This document shows, one piece after another, positions 1-40,129 of a DNA stretch of 64,000 bases. The stretch's first letter is position 1. Every line of letters begins with the position of its first letter. The notes below the pieces were generated by a model, which was given only the letters and a program-made list of their open reading frames with translations, had not been told where the DNA came from and searched no databases. The position numbers and the translations under genes were made by a program. Source of the stretch: Microglena sp. YARC (taxonomy: Eukaryota; Chlorophyta; Chlorophyceae; Chlamydomonadales; Chlamydomonadaceae); NCBI GenBank assembly GCA_022414725.1, contig CM039467.1, forward strand, positions 6,546,455-6,610,454. Direction: 5' to 3'.

Positions 1-9
1 AAGGATACC

Positions 10-413
10 ACCACAGCAGATACGGGGTTGCCAAACAGCACTACAGCATATACGGGGTTGCCAAACAGCACTACAGCATGTACCGGGTTGCCAAACAGCA
101 CCACAGCATATACGGGGTTGCCAAACAGCACTACAGCATATACGGGGTTGCCAAACAGCACTACAGCATATACGGGGTTGCCAAACAGCACTACAGCATA
201 TATGGGGTTGCCAAACAGCACTACAGCATATACGGGGTTGCCAAACAGCACTACAGCATATACGGGGTTGCCAAACAGCACTACAGCATATACGGGGTTG
301 CCAAACAGCAGTACAGCATATACGGGGTTGCCAAACAGCACTACAGCATGTACCGGGTTGCCAAACAGCACTACATCACGTACAGGGTTGCCAAACAGCA
401 CTACAGCATTTCT
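10..413. repeat. 30-bp minisatellite
   Basis: About 13 tandem units of AGCATATACGGGGTTGCCAA followed by ACAGCACTAC, nearly identical, with a few GTACCGGG variants. The unit is a multiple of three, so two frames stay open by chance. No gene evidence. Probably intronic to the demethylase gene. Confidence 0.95.
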
Positions 414-619
414 TTTACAAGGGGGGAACCAGGGAATGGTGCATTTGATAAAACCTAGCCCTATGTGACCAAGGAAAAAAACAGAAGAAGGCAAGAAACG
501 TCTAAGGGAATGGCTCCACCAGGGGGGAAAGGCGGACGGGAACAGGAAACAAACATGCACGTACCGGGTGTAACACAAGTTAATAGACAGCACTACGTAA
601 TGCATTGAGGGGTGTGATA

Positions 620-1565
620 GTGAGGTGTTGGTGATATACCCCCAAACCCACCCAAATTGGTGTTGGTGTTGGTGGGTACCCCCAAACCCACCCAAATTAA
701 CCCAAACCCATCCAACCCCATTCATTCAACAGGATCTTGCATATATGCACTGCTAGTGTGCTAAAATCCTCTTGCCTACACCATGCTCTTTGTTTCACCC
801 CCACCCTACCCCACCCTACCCCACCCTACCCCATCCAACCCCATCCACCCCATCCAACCCCACCCTACCCCACCCTATCCCATCCAAACCCATCCAACCC
901 CACCCTACCCCATTCAACCCCATCCAACCCCATCCAACCCCATCCAACCCCACCCTACCCCACCCTATCCCATCCAAACCCATCCAACCCCACCCTACCC
1001 CATCCAACCCCATCCAACCCCATCCAACCCCATCCAACCCACCCTACCCCACCCTATCCCATCAACCCCAACCCCATCCAACCAACCCCATCCAACCCCA
1101 TCCAACCCCATCCAACCCACCCTCCCCACCTATCCATCCAAACCCATCCAACCCCATCCCTACCCCATCCAACCCCATCCAACCCCATCCAACCCCATCC
1201 AACCCCATCCAACCCCACCCTACCCCACCCTATCCCATCCAAACCCATCCAACCCCACCCTACCCCATCCAACCCCATCCAACCCCATCCAACCCCATCC
1301 AACCCCATCCAACCCCACCCTACCCCACCCTATCCCATCCAAACCCATCCAACCCCACCCTACCCCATCCAAATCCATCCAAACCCCATCCAACCCCATC
1401 CAACCCACCCTACCCCACCCTATCCCATCCAACCCCATCCAACCCACCCTGCCCCATCCAAACCCATCCAACCCCATCCAAACCCATCCAATCCCACCCT
1501 ACCCATCCAACCCCATCCAAAACCACCCTACCCCATCCAACCCCACCCTACCCCATCCATCCCTA
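620..1565. repeat. C-rich minisatellite (CCCATCCAACCCCACCCTAC)
   Basis: Dense irregular repetition of CCATCCAACC and CACCCTACCC, highly strand-asymmetric. The minus strand is G-rich with runs such as GGGGTTGGATGGGG. Large ORFs on both strands are artefacts of composition. It lies directly upstream of acceptor-like copies and resembles an expanded pyrimidine tract. Confidence 0.9.
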
Positions 1566-1904
1566 TCTAACAATTTATTTTCGTTCAACAGAAGCTTGCA
1601 TCTAAGCGCTGCCAGTGTGCCGAAATCCCCTCGCATACACCATGCTCTTTGTTTCACCCCCACCCTACCCCATCCACCCGCATACACCCCCATCTAACCC
1701 CATCCACCCCCACCATACCCCATCCAACCTCGTCCAACCCTATCTAACAATTGCTTTTCGTCCAACCGGAGCTTGCATCTAAACGCTGCCAGTGTGCTAA
1801 ATCCCCTTGCATACACCATACTCTTTGTTACACCCCCACCCTACCCCATCAAACCCCATCAAACCTCGTCCAACCCCATCTAACAATTGCTTTTCGTTCA
1901 ACAG
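1566..1904 (+). repeat. Acceptor/exon-start copies before the JmjN exon
   Basis: Segments at about 1566-1640 and 1741-1810, and an older one at 727-790, copy the real junction at 1890-1945: CAATTGCTTTTCGTTCAACA, then GAGCTTGCATCTAAACGCTG. After CAGTGTGC they run into intron-like text. They are remnants of tandem duplication of the acceptor plus the first 30-40 nt of the exon. Confidence 0.85.
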
Positions 1905-29320
<27,416 letters not shown>

Positions 29321-30560
29321 GCTCCCAGCACAGTCAGGCCCTCGAGCTCAGGCTCAGAGGAGGGCAGCCAGGTACTAGGTGCTGTAACACAAGGCGCACG
29401 TCGCTGTTGGGCTCCTTGGAGATGCGTCTGGTGGCCCAACAGGTGGGTTGCTTTTTGATTCCTAGCAGCAGACGACTAGGATAGGTCTTTCTTATCAGCG
29501 AAGCGCGGGCCGGGCATTCTGACAAGTTTAGCCGACCCATATGTCGCTGTACAAGCTTGGCTATTACAAGGAAGCCCAGGGCCTGTGGGAGGTAGGGGGT
29601 GAGTTAGGGGGGGGGGGGGGGGGGGAGCATTCTGACTAGTTTAGCCGACCCATATGTCGCCAGGCAGCAACGGAATGGCGCGGTCACACCAGAACAAACA
29701 GCTTGTACACCATGGCAGCAGACAGGAGGTATCTCACCGTATTGTTCTGCCCATTCAATGTATGTTACAGTCCCGGGCACCAGACAAGTAGGAAAGGTTT
29801 ATCTAGAAAGGCAGCACCTCAGAACCACTCATCTTTGTAAGGCCACGTTGCAGTTCTCCACAGTGTATTGTTCTGCCCATTTCAAATGTGTTACAGTCCC
29901 TGCACCAGGCAACTAGACAGGTCTTATCAATGGCAGCACCTGAGGAATCACTCATCTTTTTGTTAGGCCCACGTTGCACTCTCACCGTGTATGTGTTTGC
30001 CACTAAAAATGTATGTATGACTGATGGTAGGTTGTGACCCTAGGAGTAGTAGGATTTTCTCCCCTGCCTTTGCTGAATCCTCGTGGCGCTGGTTGTGTTA
30101 TGGGTTCCACGTCCATCTGGGTGACAAGTAATAGGATTAACTAATATTATTATTGTGTCGCAATAATATTAGTTTTTCAATTAAATTTAAATTCTGGTGA
30201 GACGCTGTGCTCGTCCGAACGATATGAATAATAAATATATATAATTATTATTCACTAATATTATATATCATAGCCAACCCCTACCTATATGGCCTATCCC
30301 TGGACTGGAACATACATGCGTGTGCCTGTTCATTCAGCTTATTGATTTTCCAGGAGGGGTTGTATAGCTTTTATAAGCTATTACGGCCATTTAAGGCATT
30401 TTTATGGCGGCAATAAGGCCCAAACTGGTCAGCTGTAGCGATGCTACATATAGCAGGAAAACAAATCTCTCATACATGTACCTGGTTTGTTCCCGCCCCT
30501 ACCTGTATTGCCTACCCCTGAACTGTAACATACATACATGTGCCTGGTTCTTCAGGTGGG
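29321..30560. other. Unassigned region downstream of the zinc-finger exons
   Basis: Contains a possible small exon at 29541, a duplicated block GTATTGTTCTGCCCATT...TGTTACAGTCCC (29740 and 29866) and two CCCCTGGACTG cores (30290, 30510). No other gene recognised. Confidence 0.4.
29541..29591 (+). CDS. Possible small exon (SLYKLGYYKEAQGLWE)
   Basis: A 51-nt open stretch ending at a good donor context (GAG/GTAGGG), coding-like in composition, with an ATG at its start. No acceptor is clear. The flank CTGAC/TAAGTTTAGCC...ATGTCGC is duplicated at about 29630-29670, as at other exon edges in this gene. It may belong to the demethylase C-terminus. Confidence 0.25.
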
Positions 30561-30564
30561 AACA

Positions 30565-30760
30565 AGTGGAGGGAAGAGTGATAAGCCCGGGAGAAGGATC
30601 AAGTGCGCAATCGGTTACAGGGTGCCGTGGCAGCTATATCGCAGTTTGTCGACAAACAGAAGGGGACTCTGACCTCTGACTGCTGGCCATGGACAATGTG
30701 ACGCCTGTTCTGCCAAGCTGCCCAGATATGTTAGGATTGCCGCTGTCCCGGTTGCAGCAG
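30565..30760 (+). CDS. Possible helical exon(s) downstream of the demethylase
   Basis: Two frames look coding: one encodes REKDQVRNRLQGAVAAISQF (30591-30695), the next LPSCPDMLGLPLSRLQQ ending at CAG/GTGAGA (30760). They are one base out of register, so an indel or an unseen intron lies between. The second joins in phase 0 to the exon at 32050, giving a continuous helix LSRLQQ-VLKEMSSIQERL. The protein family is not recognised. Confidence 0.4.
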
Positions 30761-32049
30761 GTGAGAAGTACGGGGTTCATAACACCCCGTATCAAATCAT
30801 ATCAAACGTATGTATATTTGTATCATATGTATGCATATATGTATCGTAACACACCGTACCATATCATATGTAAGTACATACATATGATATGATATTGCAT
30901 GTAAATGGTAACTTACGCCTACTCAGACTGCCGGCATCATATGATGACATGACATCAGATGATATCATATTGCCATTCCCTAGTTATATGATGGGTGTGA
31001 ATCATATGAATGATGAGAAAGAAGATGCGTCGTACATGCCAGGAAGCGTGCAAGTCCATCTCCTTTCTATTTAACAGGTTGATTTGCCTTGCCATACATG
31101 CTCCTTTGCCATTGCCATACATATTGCCTTGCCATACATATTTGCCTTGCCATACATACTCCTTTTGCCGTATCATACAAAACTAATTCAAATTGTGATC
31201 TCCTTTTCACAGCTTTTTGTTGCCTTGCCTTGCATACATGCTTCTTTGCATTATCATTCATACTTATCAAATGTGATAACTAATTCACCAGGTTCTCTTT
31301 GCCTTGTCATACATACTAATCAAATGTTAGTAACCTATTCACAGTTGCTCTTGCACTTGCCATACATTACTTTCCTTATCATACATGCTAATCAAATGTG
31401 GTAACCTAATTCACCAGGTTCTCTTTGCCTTGCCATACATGCTTCTTTCCCTTATCATACATGCTAATCAAATGTGGTAACCTAATTCACCAGGTTCTCT
31501 TTGCCTTGCCATACATGCTTCTTTCCCTTATCATACATGCTTCTTTCCCTTATCATACATGCTTCTTTCCCTTATCATACATGCTAATCAAATGTGCACA
31601 CCTCATTCACCAGGTTCTCTTTGCCTTGCCATACATGCTTCTTTCCCTTATCATACATGCTTCTTTCCCTTATCACACATGCTTCTTTCCCTTATCATAC
31701 ATGCTAATCAAATGTGGTAACCTTATTCACCAGGTTCTCTTTGCCTTGCCATACATGCTTCTTTCCCTTATCATACATGCTTCTTTCCCTTATCATACAT
31801 GCTAATCAAATGTGGTAACCTAATTCACCAGGTTCTCTTTGCCTTGCCATACATGCTTCTTTCCCTTATCATATATGCTTCTTTCCCTTATCATACATGC
31901 TAATCAAATGTGCACACCTCATTCACCAGGTTCTCTTTGCCTTGCCATACATGCTTCTTTCCCTTATCATACATGCTTCTTTCCCTTATCATACATGCTT
32001 CTTTCCCTTATCATACATGCTAATCAAATGTGCACACCTCATTCACCAG
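30761..32049 (+). repeat. Acceptor copies before the 32050 exon
   Basis: About ten units of 70-130 bp with CACCAGGTTCTCTTTGCCTT, GCCATACATGCTTCTTTCCC and ATGCTAATCAAATGTG. The CACCAGGTTCT core equals the true junction at 32043-32054. 30770-30900 is ATATGTATG-type low complexity. Confidence 0.88.
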
Positions 32050-32334
32050 GTTCTGAAAGAGATGAGTTCCATACAGGAGCGACTGGAGAGTGCTCTGCAT
32101 GCAGCCTCTGACGCTGGCTTCACTGTACCCACGCCCTCGCCTTTCGCTCATGGTGTGGCTGCTGAATCCCCTCTGGCGCTATCTTGGCCCTCAGCAGCCA
32201 CCCAGGGTAGAGCTGTCGAAACTGGCTGCACCTCGCCCAAACCTTCGTCGTCCGTCAGGTTGGCTGCTGAAGCCGCTATATCTCGCCCAAACCCTCAGCC
32301 CACGCCCAAGGCATTGCTGCTCAATCCTCACTGA
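32050..32334 (+). CDS. Exon encoding helix plus Pro/Ser-rich repeats
   Basis: Begins after CACCAG and encodes VLKEMSSIQERLESALHAAS and then Pro/Ser/Ala-rich sequence with the repeated phrases AAES..AL and QPTPKALLL. It stops at TGA 32332-32334 unless it leaves through one of the CCCAGG/GTAGAG or CCCAGG/GTGAGC sites. About ten upstream repeats copy its acceptor (CACCAGGTTCT). An indel-rich second version lies at 42153-42430. Function unknown. Confidence 0.45.
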   Translation, partial: VLKEMSSIQERLESALHAASDAGFTVPTPSPFAHGVAAESPLALSWPSAATQGRAVETGCTSPKPSSSVRLAAEAAISRPNPQPTPKALLLNPH

Positions 32335-33170
32335 CGCTGCCCGCCCCTCAAGCAGCCACCCAGGGTGAGCTCATATACCTGGCTTCACCTCGCCCAAACT
32401 CTCTCAACCTCCGCCCAGGGTGTGGCTGTTGAATCCCCCTACCCCCCCGACACATACACGCACACCAGCTTCCACCCAGCTTCCACCCTAATACACTCAC
32501 CCATCTTCCAAACTGATCCCATGGTAGCTATGGCTTCGCATCGGATCCTCTCCAAGGCGTCACCATCCATTAAGCTGAAGGGCTGAGTTAGCCTTCACTG
32601 TCACACGCCCTCAGCTGCTGCCCAGACGGGGGCTGCTTCTGTACTGCCCAAGTCTGAGACATATGCTCAAGGTTTACAGTTGCTGCCGACACATTCACGA
32701 AAGCTTTTTCTTCGTAGCCCTTCCTGTCATGTTGGCATGTCCCTTTTTTTTCTTTTATTTGCCTTTACCCTGGCTGCATACATGCATGCATACGTACATA
32801 CATACATACATACATACATACATACATACATACATACATCTATATATATGTAAACATACATGGATTTACGCGAGCTGGCGCTGGCTGGCTATCGGTTTTT
32901 TTGTTCGCGGCCGACTTCCCACCCAGCTCCTCGACCCACTCTCCAAGCATCCAAATTTGAAAACATTGATAGAGCAGATGCGCTCATTATCGTCGTCGAT
33001 ATCAGTATCCATCTTTTCCGCATTCATTCTGAGCGCCTATTCAGACCAACAATGGCGCTCAGACTCATTGTCTGTCATATTTTGCTTCTCCATGCCACCA
33101 TGCACCTTAACTTCACGTCCTTTGAAGTAACGTTCTACACGATGTAACAATTTCAATTTCAATTCAATGC
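32335..33170. other. Sparse region with (CATA)n microsatellite
   Basis: Short Pro/Ser-rich frames to about 32585, then (CATA)n at 32785-32840 and unique sequence. No gene recognised. The GTAACAATTTCAATTTCAAT motif at 33146 recurs in reverse at about 55645. Confidence 0.4.
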
Positions 33171-34580
33171 CACCATGCACGGCGCCTTGATGCTCCATAT
33201 AAATCTGTATTTTGTGACATTATATGTATTGTAACGTATAATATCTGTATTTTGCTGTACATATATGTATTGTCACACGTGATAATATCTTATTTGCTCC
33301 TGATGCTGTTTGATGCCACCATGCACGCGCACAACCAACAAATTTAGACAGAAGGGACGGCGAATACAGCCAGCTAGGGAGCTCTTCATCACAGGAAAGG
33401 CGAGCTCATCAGTGACGAGGGCTGCCATGCCTGCAAATGCGACATTGCCACTAACCAGACAAGGCACGAAGCCAGTGATTCGCTGCCATTTGCTGTTTCA
33501 TTCCAATCTCCCCCCATGCCATCGCATAGCCTTCGATTTGGTTGTTTGACTTGCATATCGCATATTTGCTCTCTTGTGACTTTAGGTTTGCATGGTGCCG
33601 ATGCGACCTCTACCCTTGCACCGATCATCGCATATCAATCAGGACGTTTCCCTTGCATCAATAACCCTGTCTCAAAAATATGCTACAGCCAGTCGCAACA
33701 AAGCAGGGTCGACGGATATGCACTCCAATGGGCGGTTTTCGGGTCAACGGCTGCTTAGTGAAGAAAGCAAGACTTTGCATGCCCAACTAATTATCTGCCC
33801 GAAGATCCGTTCAATTCTGCAGGAAGTGGCTGACCCTGCGCGCGAGTCTGATGTTTCCAGGGGGGCAGACTTCCAAACCTGTTTTTTGTCACTCTCGTCT
33901 TCGATACGAGCACATGCAATAGCTTTAGTGGCGCGGAAATAGAAAGGAAGGGAAGCAGAGGGGATATGCAGGGGGGGGCATTTGGAGGGCATGTGAATGG
34001 GTGGGTGAGGAGAGAAAGTTGAAAGGAGGGTGGAGATGCTGGTTGATGCGTGTGTGCAAGGGGAATACACAGAGTGTTGTCAAGGCATGGGGCAGGAAGA
34101 TTTAGGGAAAAGTGCCGGATCATGTAGGTGGCAGGGGGGGGGGGGGGGTACAAGGGCGTTACCCGTCTGTAACCCAGCCAGGGCACAGATGACCTGGTGG
34201 AGGGGGTGGGCCCCCCCCACGGCCATATTACGGGCTACCGTACGTAATATTAGATACATACAACATACATACATACATACATACAATACAACATACATAA
34301 TACATACATACATACATAGCATTTTCACATAACATTACATACATACATACATACACATGGAGATCATTTACACACTATCTGTGGGGCTACAAGTGTGGCT
34401 GAGACTGTGGCTGTGCATATGCATCAAATTGTTGTGCTCTCTGATGGACTAGCCCTTTTGACAGTTCTACATTAGCTGTGTGTCGTATGCTATTGCCATA
34501 CCATGCAACGAACATTTGATCGCTTAATGCACACATGAACCTGCACAACACATTGAAACGCTGCCCAACAACACATTGGA
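33171..34580. other. Unassigned region with (CATA)n tract
   Basis: Short ORFs in several frames without recognisable domains. A G run at 34133-34148 and (CATA)n at 34255-34350. Copy B (43270-44440) differs by many indels, so no frame is trusted. Confidence 0.4.
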
Positions 34581-34591
34581 ACCTTGCAAAC

Positions 34592-34772
34592 ACATGCATG
34601 AACCTGCAACAACACATGAACCTGCAACAACACATGAACCTGCAACAACACATGAACCTGCAACAACACATGAACCTGCAACAACACATGAACCTGCAAC
34701 AACACATGAACCTGCAAACACAGCAACAATTGAACCTGCAACAACACAGACCTGCAACAACACATGAACTTG
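34592..34772. repeat. 18-bp minisatellite (CAACAACACATGAACCTG)
   Basis: About nine units. The period is a multiple of three, giving open frames on both strands without other coding signs. Noisy in copy B at 44580-44810. Confidence 0.9.
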
Positions 34773-34917
34773 CAAGAAAAGTGTCCCTACTCCAGTGGTG
34801 GCTCAGCTACGGGAATTGGAATTGTTGCATGACCTTCAGGGTTGCATCATTGCATGGCCTTCAGGGTTGCATCATTGCATGGCCTTCAGGCCTTATAATG
34901 GCAACAGATAAAAAAGT

Positions 34918-35107
34918 ATGATAAACGCCTGTGGGCGGTAATAAGGAGCCCGTATTACAGCCGAGGACACGAATGGCTGCTACTTACCTGGACAAAGCTA
35001 CCATGGCGGTTACAGCGACCAGCGAAACACCAAATCGCACCCGTGGGGATTCAAACCCGGCAACTTCTTCGTTCTTTCTAGAAGCTCAACCATTGAGCTT
35101 TGTCGGA
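34918..35107 (-). mobile_element. tRNA-derived SINE, variant head
   Basis: The tail matches the common SINE (GATAAACGCCTGTGGGCGGT). The head differs but still carries a B-box GGGTTTGAATCCCC and TCAATGGTTGAGC on the minus strand. Suggests a second SINE subfamily with the same tail. Confidence 0.65.
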
Positions 35108-35258
35108 ACAGGGAGCACCTGTAATAAGGTACATGTGTACATGGTGTGGACATGTAGAACTCCCAGTGTAGTTCTACATGTCAACACATATCATGCTTCT
35201 ATGTTCCGAGCACGGATTGCCCTTGCATACATTCATACTGTACTCCTGTCATACACCT

Positions 35259-35449
35259 AGAGGTACTTCCATTGCGATTGGCCAGCGCTTTAGCGCACTT
35301 GAAAACAAAAAAAACTGCGCTTTGTACTGCAAAAACGCAAAAAATTGCTTGCTGCGCCCAAGGGGTTTGCAAAAACTGCGAACTGCGTAGTGGGCTCAAA
35401 AAGGCATCAGGCTGGGCAGCGCACAAAAGCGCGCGCTTGAAATACCCTG
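35259..35449 (+). mobile_element. hAT-like MITE A, decayed copy 4
   Basis: AGAGGTACTTCC to AATACCCTG with the GCGC-rich interior (TTGCTTGCTGCGCCCAAGGG). The target duplication is no longer recognisable. Copy B version at 45269-45470 begins CAGGGTACTTCC. Confidence 0.75.
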
Positions 35450-35638
35450 TCAAAACACTCTTTCTACTCAACACATACTCATACTCATACTATACACTTC
35501 GTGATTTTGTAGGGCCTAGGGTTTAGGGTTTAGGTTTTAGGTTTATATATACATATGCATATACAATAATTCTCGCTCCATTGTCAGTTCACATGACAAG
35601 GCATCCTGCACTGACCGTTGCTCCGTGTCTGCTTGCAG

Positions 35639-35952
35639 TTTCCCCGCCTGGAAAGAGGACAGAGCAAGCATGCGTCTGCGGCCCCACACCAGATGAATGT
35701 GGAAAGAGTCTGCAGCAAGAACCCCGGCCGCAGTCTATGCGGAGCCACAGAATCCATCAGTTCGATCCCCCTGAGGAGGGCGCAAGTTCCACTGCCCAGA
35801 AGGTCCCGGCAGTCCAGCCTGGCGTGAGATCCACTGCCACTGAGGTCCCGGCAGTCCAGCCTGGCGAGAGATCCACTGCCACTGTGGTCCCGGCAGTCCA
35901 GCCTGGCGAGAGACCCACTGCCACAGAGGTCCTGGCAGTCCAGCCCGGGTGA
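35639..35952 (+). CDS. Repeat-coding exon (STATEVPAVQPGERP)
   Basis: Begins after GCTTGCAG and is open in one frame. It encodes SPPGKRTEQACVCGPTPDEC followed by a tandem 15-aa repeat, (R)STATEVPAVQPGE, with a 45-nt period at the DNA level to about 36165. After about 35950 single-base indels break the frame. Only a disordered repeat region is suggested. It is duplicated with more indels at 45648-46160. Confidence 0.35.
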
Positions 35953-36404
35953 GACAATCCACTGCCACTGAGTCCCGCAGTCCAGCCCAGGCGTGAGATC
36001 CACTGCCACTGAAGGTCCCTGCAGTCAAGCTGGCGCAGAGGCCCACTGCCACAGAGGTCCTGGCAGTCAAGCCTGCCATGGCGAGAGGCCCACTGCCACA
36101 GAGGTCCTGGCAGTCCAGCCTGGCGTGGGATCCATTGCCACTGAGGTCCCGGCAGTCCAGCCTGGCACCAAGATAATAAAACCTGATTAAGCCTGATGTG
36201 CCTGCATACTTTGGTCTGATGAGCTTGAAGCCTGTGGGGGTTCAGAGCTGCCAGTGGTTCTAAGCCTTGAAAAACGTGATATTTTGGCTGGGTCTTTCAA
36301 GTCTGACAAGGCTCTAAGGCTCCCTCTGTTTCGAGGTAAAGGCCGCCAGCTGCAAGAAGAACCCGCGGTATCGTGGATGATTTCCACCCACCCGTTGGAC
36401 AGTA

Positions 36405-36680
36405 ACCCGCTTTGGGCGTGATGTGGTGAAGAACAGGTGGGGTGTCAGGTACTGGATCTATCGGATGGACGAGAGTGAGACCTATCACCATAGTCCGTCT
36501 GCAGACAGCACCCAGCCTCCGCCCCAGAAGAAGTCAAAGCATGAGGGCCCCAGCTCCCCCCAAGGAGACGCCACCTCAGGACTTGGGAAAAGCAATATAA
36601 CCGACGCAACCCAGGGAGGCACCCACTCAGGACTTGGGCCAACCAACATACCCAACGCCACCCAGGGAGGCACCCATTAG
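36405..36680 (+). CDS. Coding-like segment (RFGRDVVKNRWGVRYWIYRMDE)
   Basis: Opens after TTGGACAG and encodes FGRDVVKNRW and VRYWIYRMDESETYHHS, then a basic PPPQKKSKHEG motif and a 15-16-aa repeat containing NITDATQGGTHSGLG. The Trp/Tyr-rich beginning looks like a small folded domain but I do not recognise it. The sequence loses quality from about 36680 on. A noisier copy lies at 46370-46640. Confidence 0.35.
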   Translation, partial: TRFGRDVVKNRWGVRYWIYRMDESETYHHSPSADSTQPPPQKKSKHEGPSSPQGDATSGLGKSNITDATQGGTHSGLGPTNIPNATQGGTH

Positions 36681-36689
36681 AGCCTTGTG

Positions 36690-39600
36690 CCAACCAACAT
36701 AACGATGCAACCAGGGGGCACCACTCAGAGACTGTTCAACCAGCCGAAACCACAATCACTTGCTCTAGTGAGAGCAAGCTCGTCGAAACAAGAGCGACCT
36801 CTGACATGATGAAGCTCAAAGCAAGCAAGAGAGCTGAAGACCGGAAAAATGACAGGCGTGTGTGAGCAAGATTGAGTATGCGTGTTGGAGATATTGCCCT
36901 CCAGCCTTCGCCCGCAGAGACAAACTTCATAAGTTTCAGGAGTTCCAGGTAATATGGAGACATGATACTTGATGGATGACCTCATGATCGCTTGGCTCAT
37001 CTGGCTTTTACAGGCTGTGAGGAATCTGAACAAGCACATCTACGCTGACTAGCGAAGCCTGTGCTCTAAAGAGGATCTTGGGTGGCTTGCAGATCTGGAA
37101 GATGAAAGCGGTCAACATCCTAGCTAGATCAAAGAGATCCCAGCATCTGAAGAGCTCACTGTAGGTGGCTCTAGATTGGGAGCGGGAAGCGGAACATCCG
37201 CAGAGTCAAAGAATCCCGCATCTGAAGAGGCATCCGTGCTGGCTCACAGATCCGGAAGCTGAAGCGGCATTCCAGGTTAGATCAGACAGGATCCCAGATA
37301 CGAAGAGGCCAAATAGGTGGCTTAAGATCTGAACTGAAGCTGCACATCCAGCTTAGGTTCAGACATTCGGCATTGAAGAGGCTCATGTAGGTGCGCTCGA
37401 AGATCTGGAAAAGCCGAAGCGAGCACCAGTAGATCAAAAATCCCAGCTGAAGAGGCACATCCTGCTGGCTCATAGATACGGGAAGTGAAGCGGCACATCC
37501 AGGTTAACGATAGAGATCTCAGATATGAGAAGCACACTAGTGGTTTACAATTGGGAACTGAAGCTGGCACATTCCAGGACGGTCAGAAGATACCCAGCAT
37601 ATGAAGAGCTCATGTAGATGGCTCACGGATTTGGGAAGCTGAGCGGCATCCGAGTAGAGTCAGAGATCCAGATCTGAGCTGCACATGACAGTGAGCTCAA
37701 CAATTTGGGAAGCTGAACTAGAATCCAGACAGATCAGAGATCAGATTGACCGAGGACATGTAAGTGGCTCACGGGTATCTGGGCAAGCTGAAGCCGCATA
37801 CATCAGCTAGAATCAGAGATCCCAGCACTGTAGCTGACCAGAAAGGTGCTCACGGATTTGGAGCCTGAAGCAGGCACTCAGCCAGATAGAGATCAGATCT
37901 GAAGCGACTCCAGCTAGATCAAGTCCCTGCATCTGACAGACACGTAGGTGGCTCACAGATCTAGGGAGCTGGAGCTACACAGTCAGCTAGTTTAAAAATC
38001 CAGCATCACGTAGCTGGCACATGTAGGTGGCTCACAGATTCTGGAAGCTGAAGTGCACATCAGCTAGATCAGAGATCCTGCATGAAGGGCACATCCAGCT
38101 AGAATCAGAGATCCGCTGCTCTGAAGATGCATCTACTGCTTACAGATCTGTGCATCTGACAAGTGCACATACGGCTAGGAATCAGAGATCCCAGGTCCTA
38201 GAGGACAACTGCTGTCTCACACCTCGGGCGTTGACAGGGCACATCAGACTAGACAGAGATCCAGGCATCTGAAGAGCACATCCTGGCCTTCTCACAGCTC
38301 TATGCGTCTGAAGTGGCAGAATCGCTAGATCAGAGACCCATCATCTGAAGTGGCACATCTGCTTAGATTCACAGCATCGTGCATTTGAAGTGCACGTCCA
38401 GAGTTCACAAAGCTCCCGGTGAATCTGAAGTGGCACATAGCTGGCCACGCTCTATGTACAAGTGGTCCGTGCAAGTTCCGCTCAGACCATCTTACGTTTG
38501 GAATTACGATGTGGCCATAGTTCCCCTCAGGTATCCCCACCCTTCCAACGACTCCAGGTTACCCCAGAGGGTTTGTTAGCACACCAGAAGTGGTTGTGAG
38601 CAAGTCAATTCTGTTTTGAAATCTCCATGAGCGCTTTTTGTACGCCACCAGTTCAAGCAGAAACATCAAACAAAGGAAGGCAGCAAGCTCATACCCACCC
38701 ACGCAACTCTACCCAGCAAGCATTCATTTTTACTGCAATAGCACACTTCCACCCACCTCCACCCAAGCCACTATCACCACAGCACCTCACCCCACCTCCA
38801 CCCACCTCCACGCCACGCCTGTCAAATGCCAACCCACCAGCGTTGGCCCGAGTTGTTCGACAGAGTAATCACGTTATATGAGAGAGACCTTGCACGGTTA
38901 AGTGTATACTCCCTGGTAGCTTGCCAACAAACCTTCCAAACGCTCACAAGGGCCCCCCAGATCAGACCCAGACAGACAAGGACCCCCCAAAAACAGGACC
39001 CCAACAACCAAGGTCAAACGCGCATAGGATGGGATTCAAAATCAGGGATTTCTGAAACCAAATTCTGACGGTAGTAGCTCAGCCCCAAGTTTATAACCTC
39101 AAATAGGAATCGGTAACCTCGGAACTCGGATAGTAACTCAGACTCAGGGCGATAACCTCAGACCTCTGGAGATGAAGTTCTCAGCCTCAGGACAACAAAC
39201 CTCATACCGGATGTAGCTCAACTCAGATGGGTTCCTCAGACATCTCGATTGATAACCTGGCAGGAACTCAGTGGATGCGTTAGCCTGACCTACAGGAGAC
39301 TAACCTCAGCACTGGATAAGTTTCTCAGACCTTCAGGAAGGTGCTATGGACCTCAGGAGATGTAGAAACTGGACCTCTGATGGTCCCTCAGAGTTGATGA
39401 AACCTCACCTTAGAGATCGATAACTCACCTAGGATGCTAACTCGGACTCTGGATAGTTCCTCGGACCTCAGATGTAACTTAGACCTCAGACCAATGTAGC
39501 CTCGATCTCTAGGTAGAAGTTGGACCTGGGCAATGACTTCAGATGTCAGGTAATAGTACCTCGGACTCTGGATAAGTTCCTCGGACATAGTTGTGGTCAA

Positions 39601-40129
39601 CCAGACTCAGAATTGTAACATCGGACCCAGGTGAAGTTCCTCGAATCTGTGTGATATACCTCAGACACTGAAGGATGGAAACCTACACCTCGGGCATGAT
39701 AAACACCAGACCTCAAGCGGTGGTAGCCCATGATCTCCGGGAAATATACTCAGGCCTCTACATTGAAAATAGACCTGACGGATGGCACTTCCTCAAAATC
39801 GTGTGATAACCTCAAAAACTCAGACTGGAAACTCGGACTCGGGCACGATATACACACCAGACATCTAGGACTGTGCCAAGGACCTCTAACCGTAACAACC
39901 TCAGATCTCAGAATCCGGACCTCAAGACCTCAGGTACGAAACCTCAGACCTCGACGATGAAACCTTCGGACCTCGGGATGATAACACAGACATCAGGATG
40001 TGTGCCCATTGGACCTTCTAAAGTAAACAACCCTCAGGAATCTCAGATTAGGTAACCTCGGACCTGGATGGATTCCTCAGACTCAGGTCACGAACAACCT
40101 CACGACTCGGCTGGGAAACCTCGACCTAT
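36690..40129. other. Indel-rich sequence left of the gap
   Basis: Matches the cleaner 46700-50130 stretch (39-nt and 21-nt repeats) but with frequent 1-3-base insertions and deletions. It should not be translated. Confidence 0.85.

Larger units (their letters stand above)
31003..40129. repeat. Copy A of a 9.1-kb duplicated block (probable assembly overlap)
   Basis: Colinear with 41130-about 50130 at a constant offset near 10 kb, including exons, MITE A, a SINE and repeats. It is clean to about 35950, then increasingly full of 1-3-base indels up to the N gap. See findings. Confidence 0.9.

Noticed and set aside
1..420. CRISPR array
   Set aside because: The 30-bp units are directly adjacent with no unique spacers, and the genome is eukaryotic.
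737..1697. Three overlapping 277-304-aa Pro-rich ORFs
   Set aside because: All three frames of one C-rich minisatellite; no evidence of coding.
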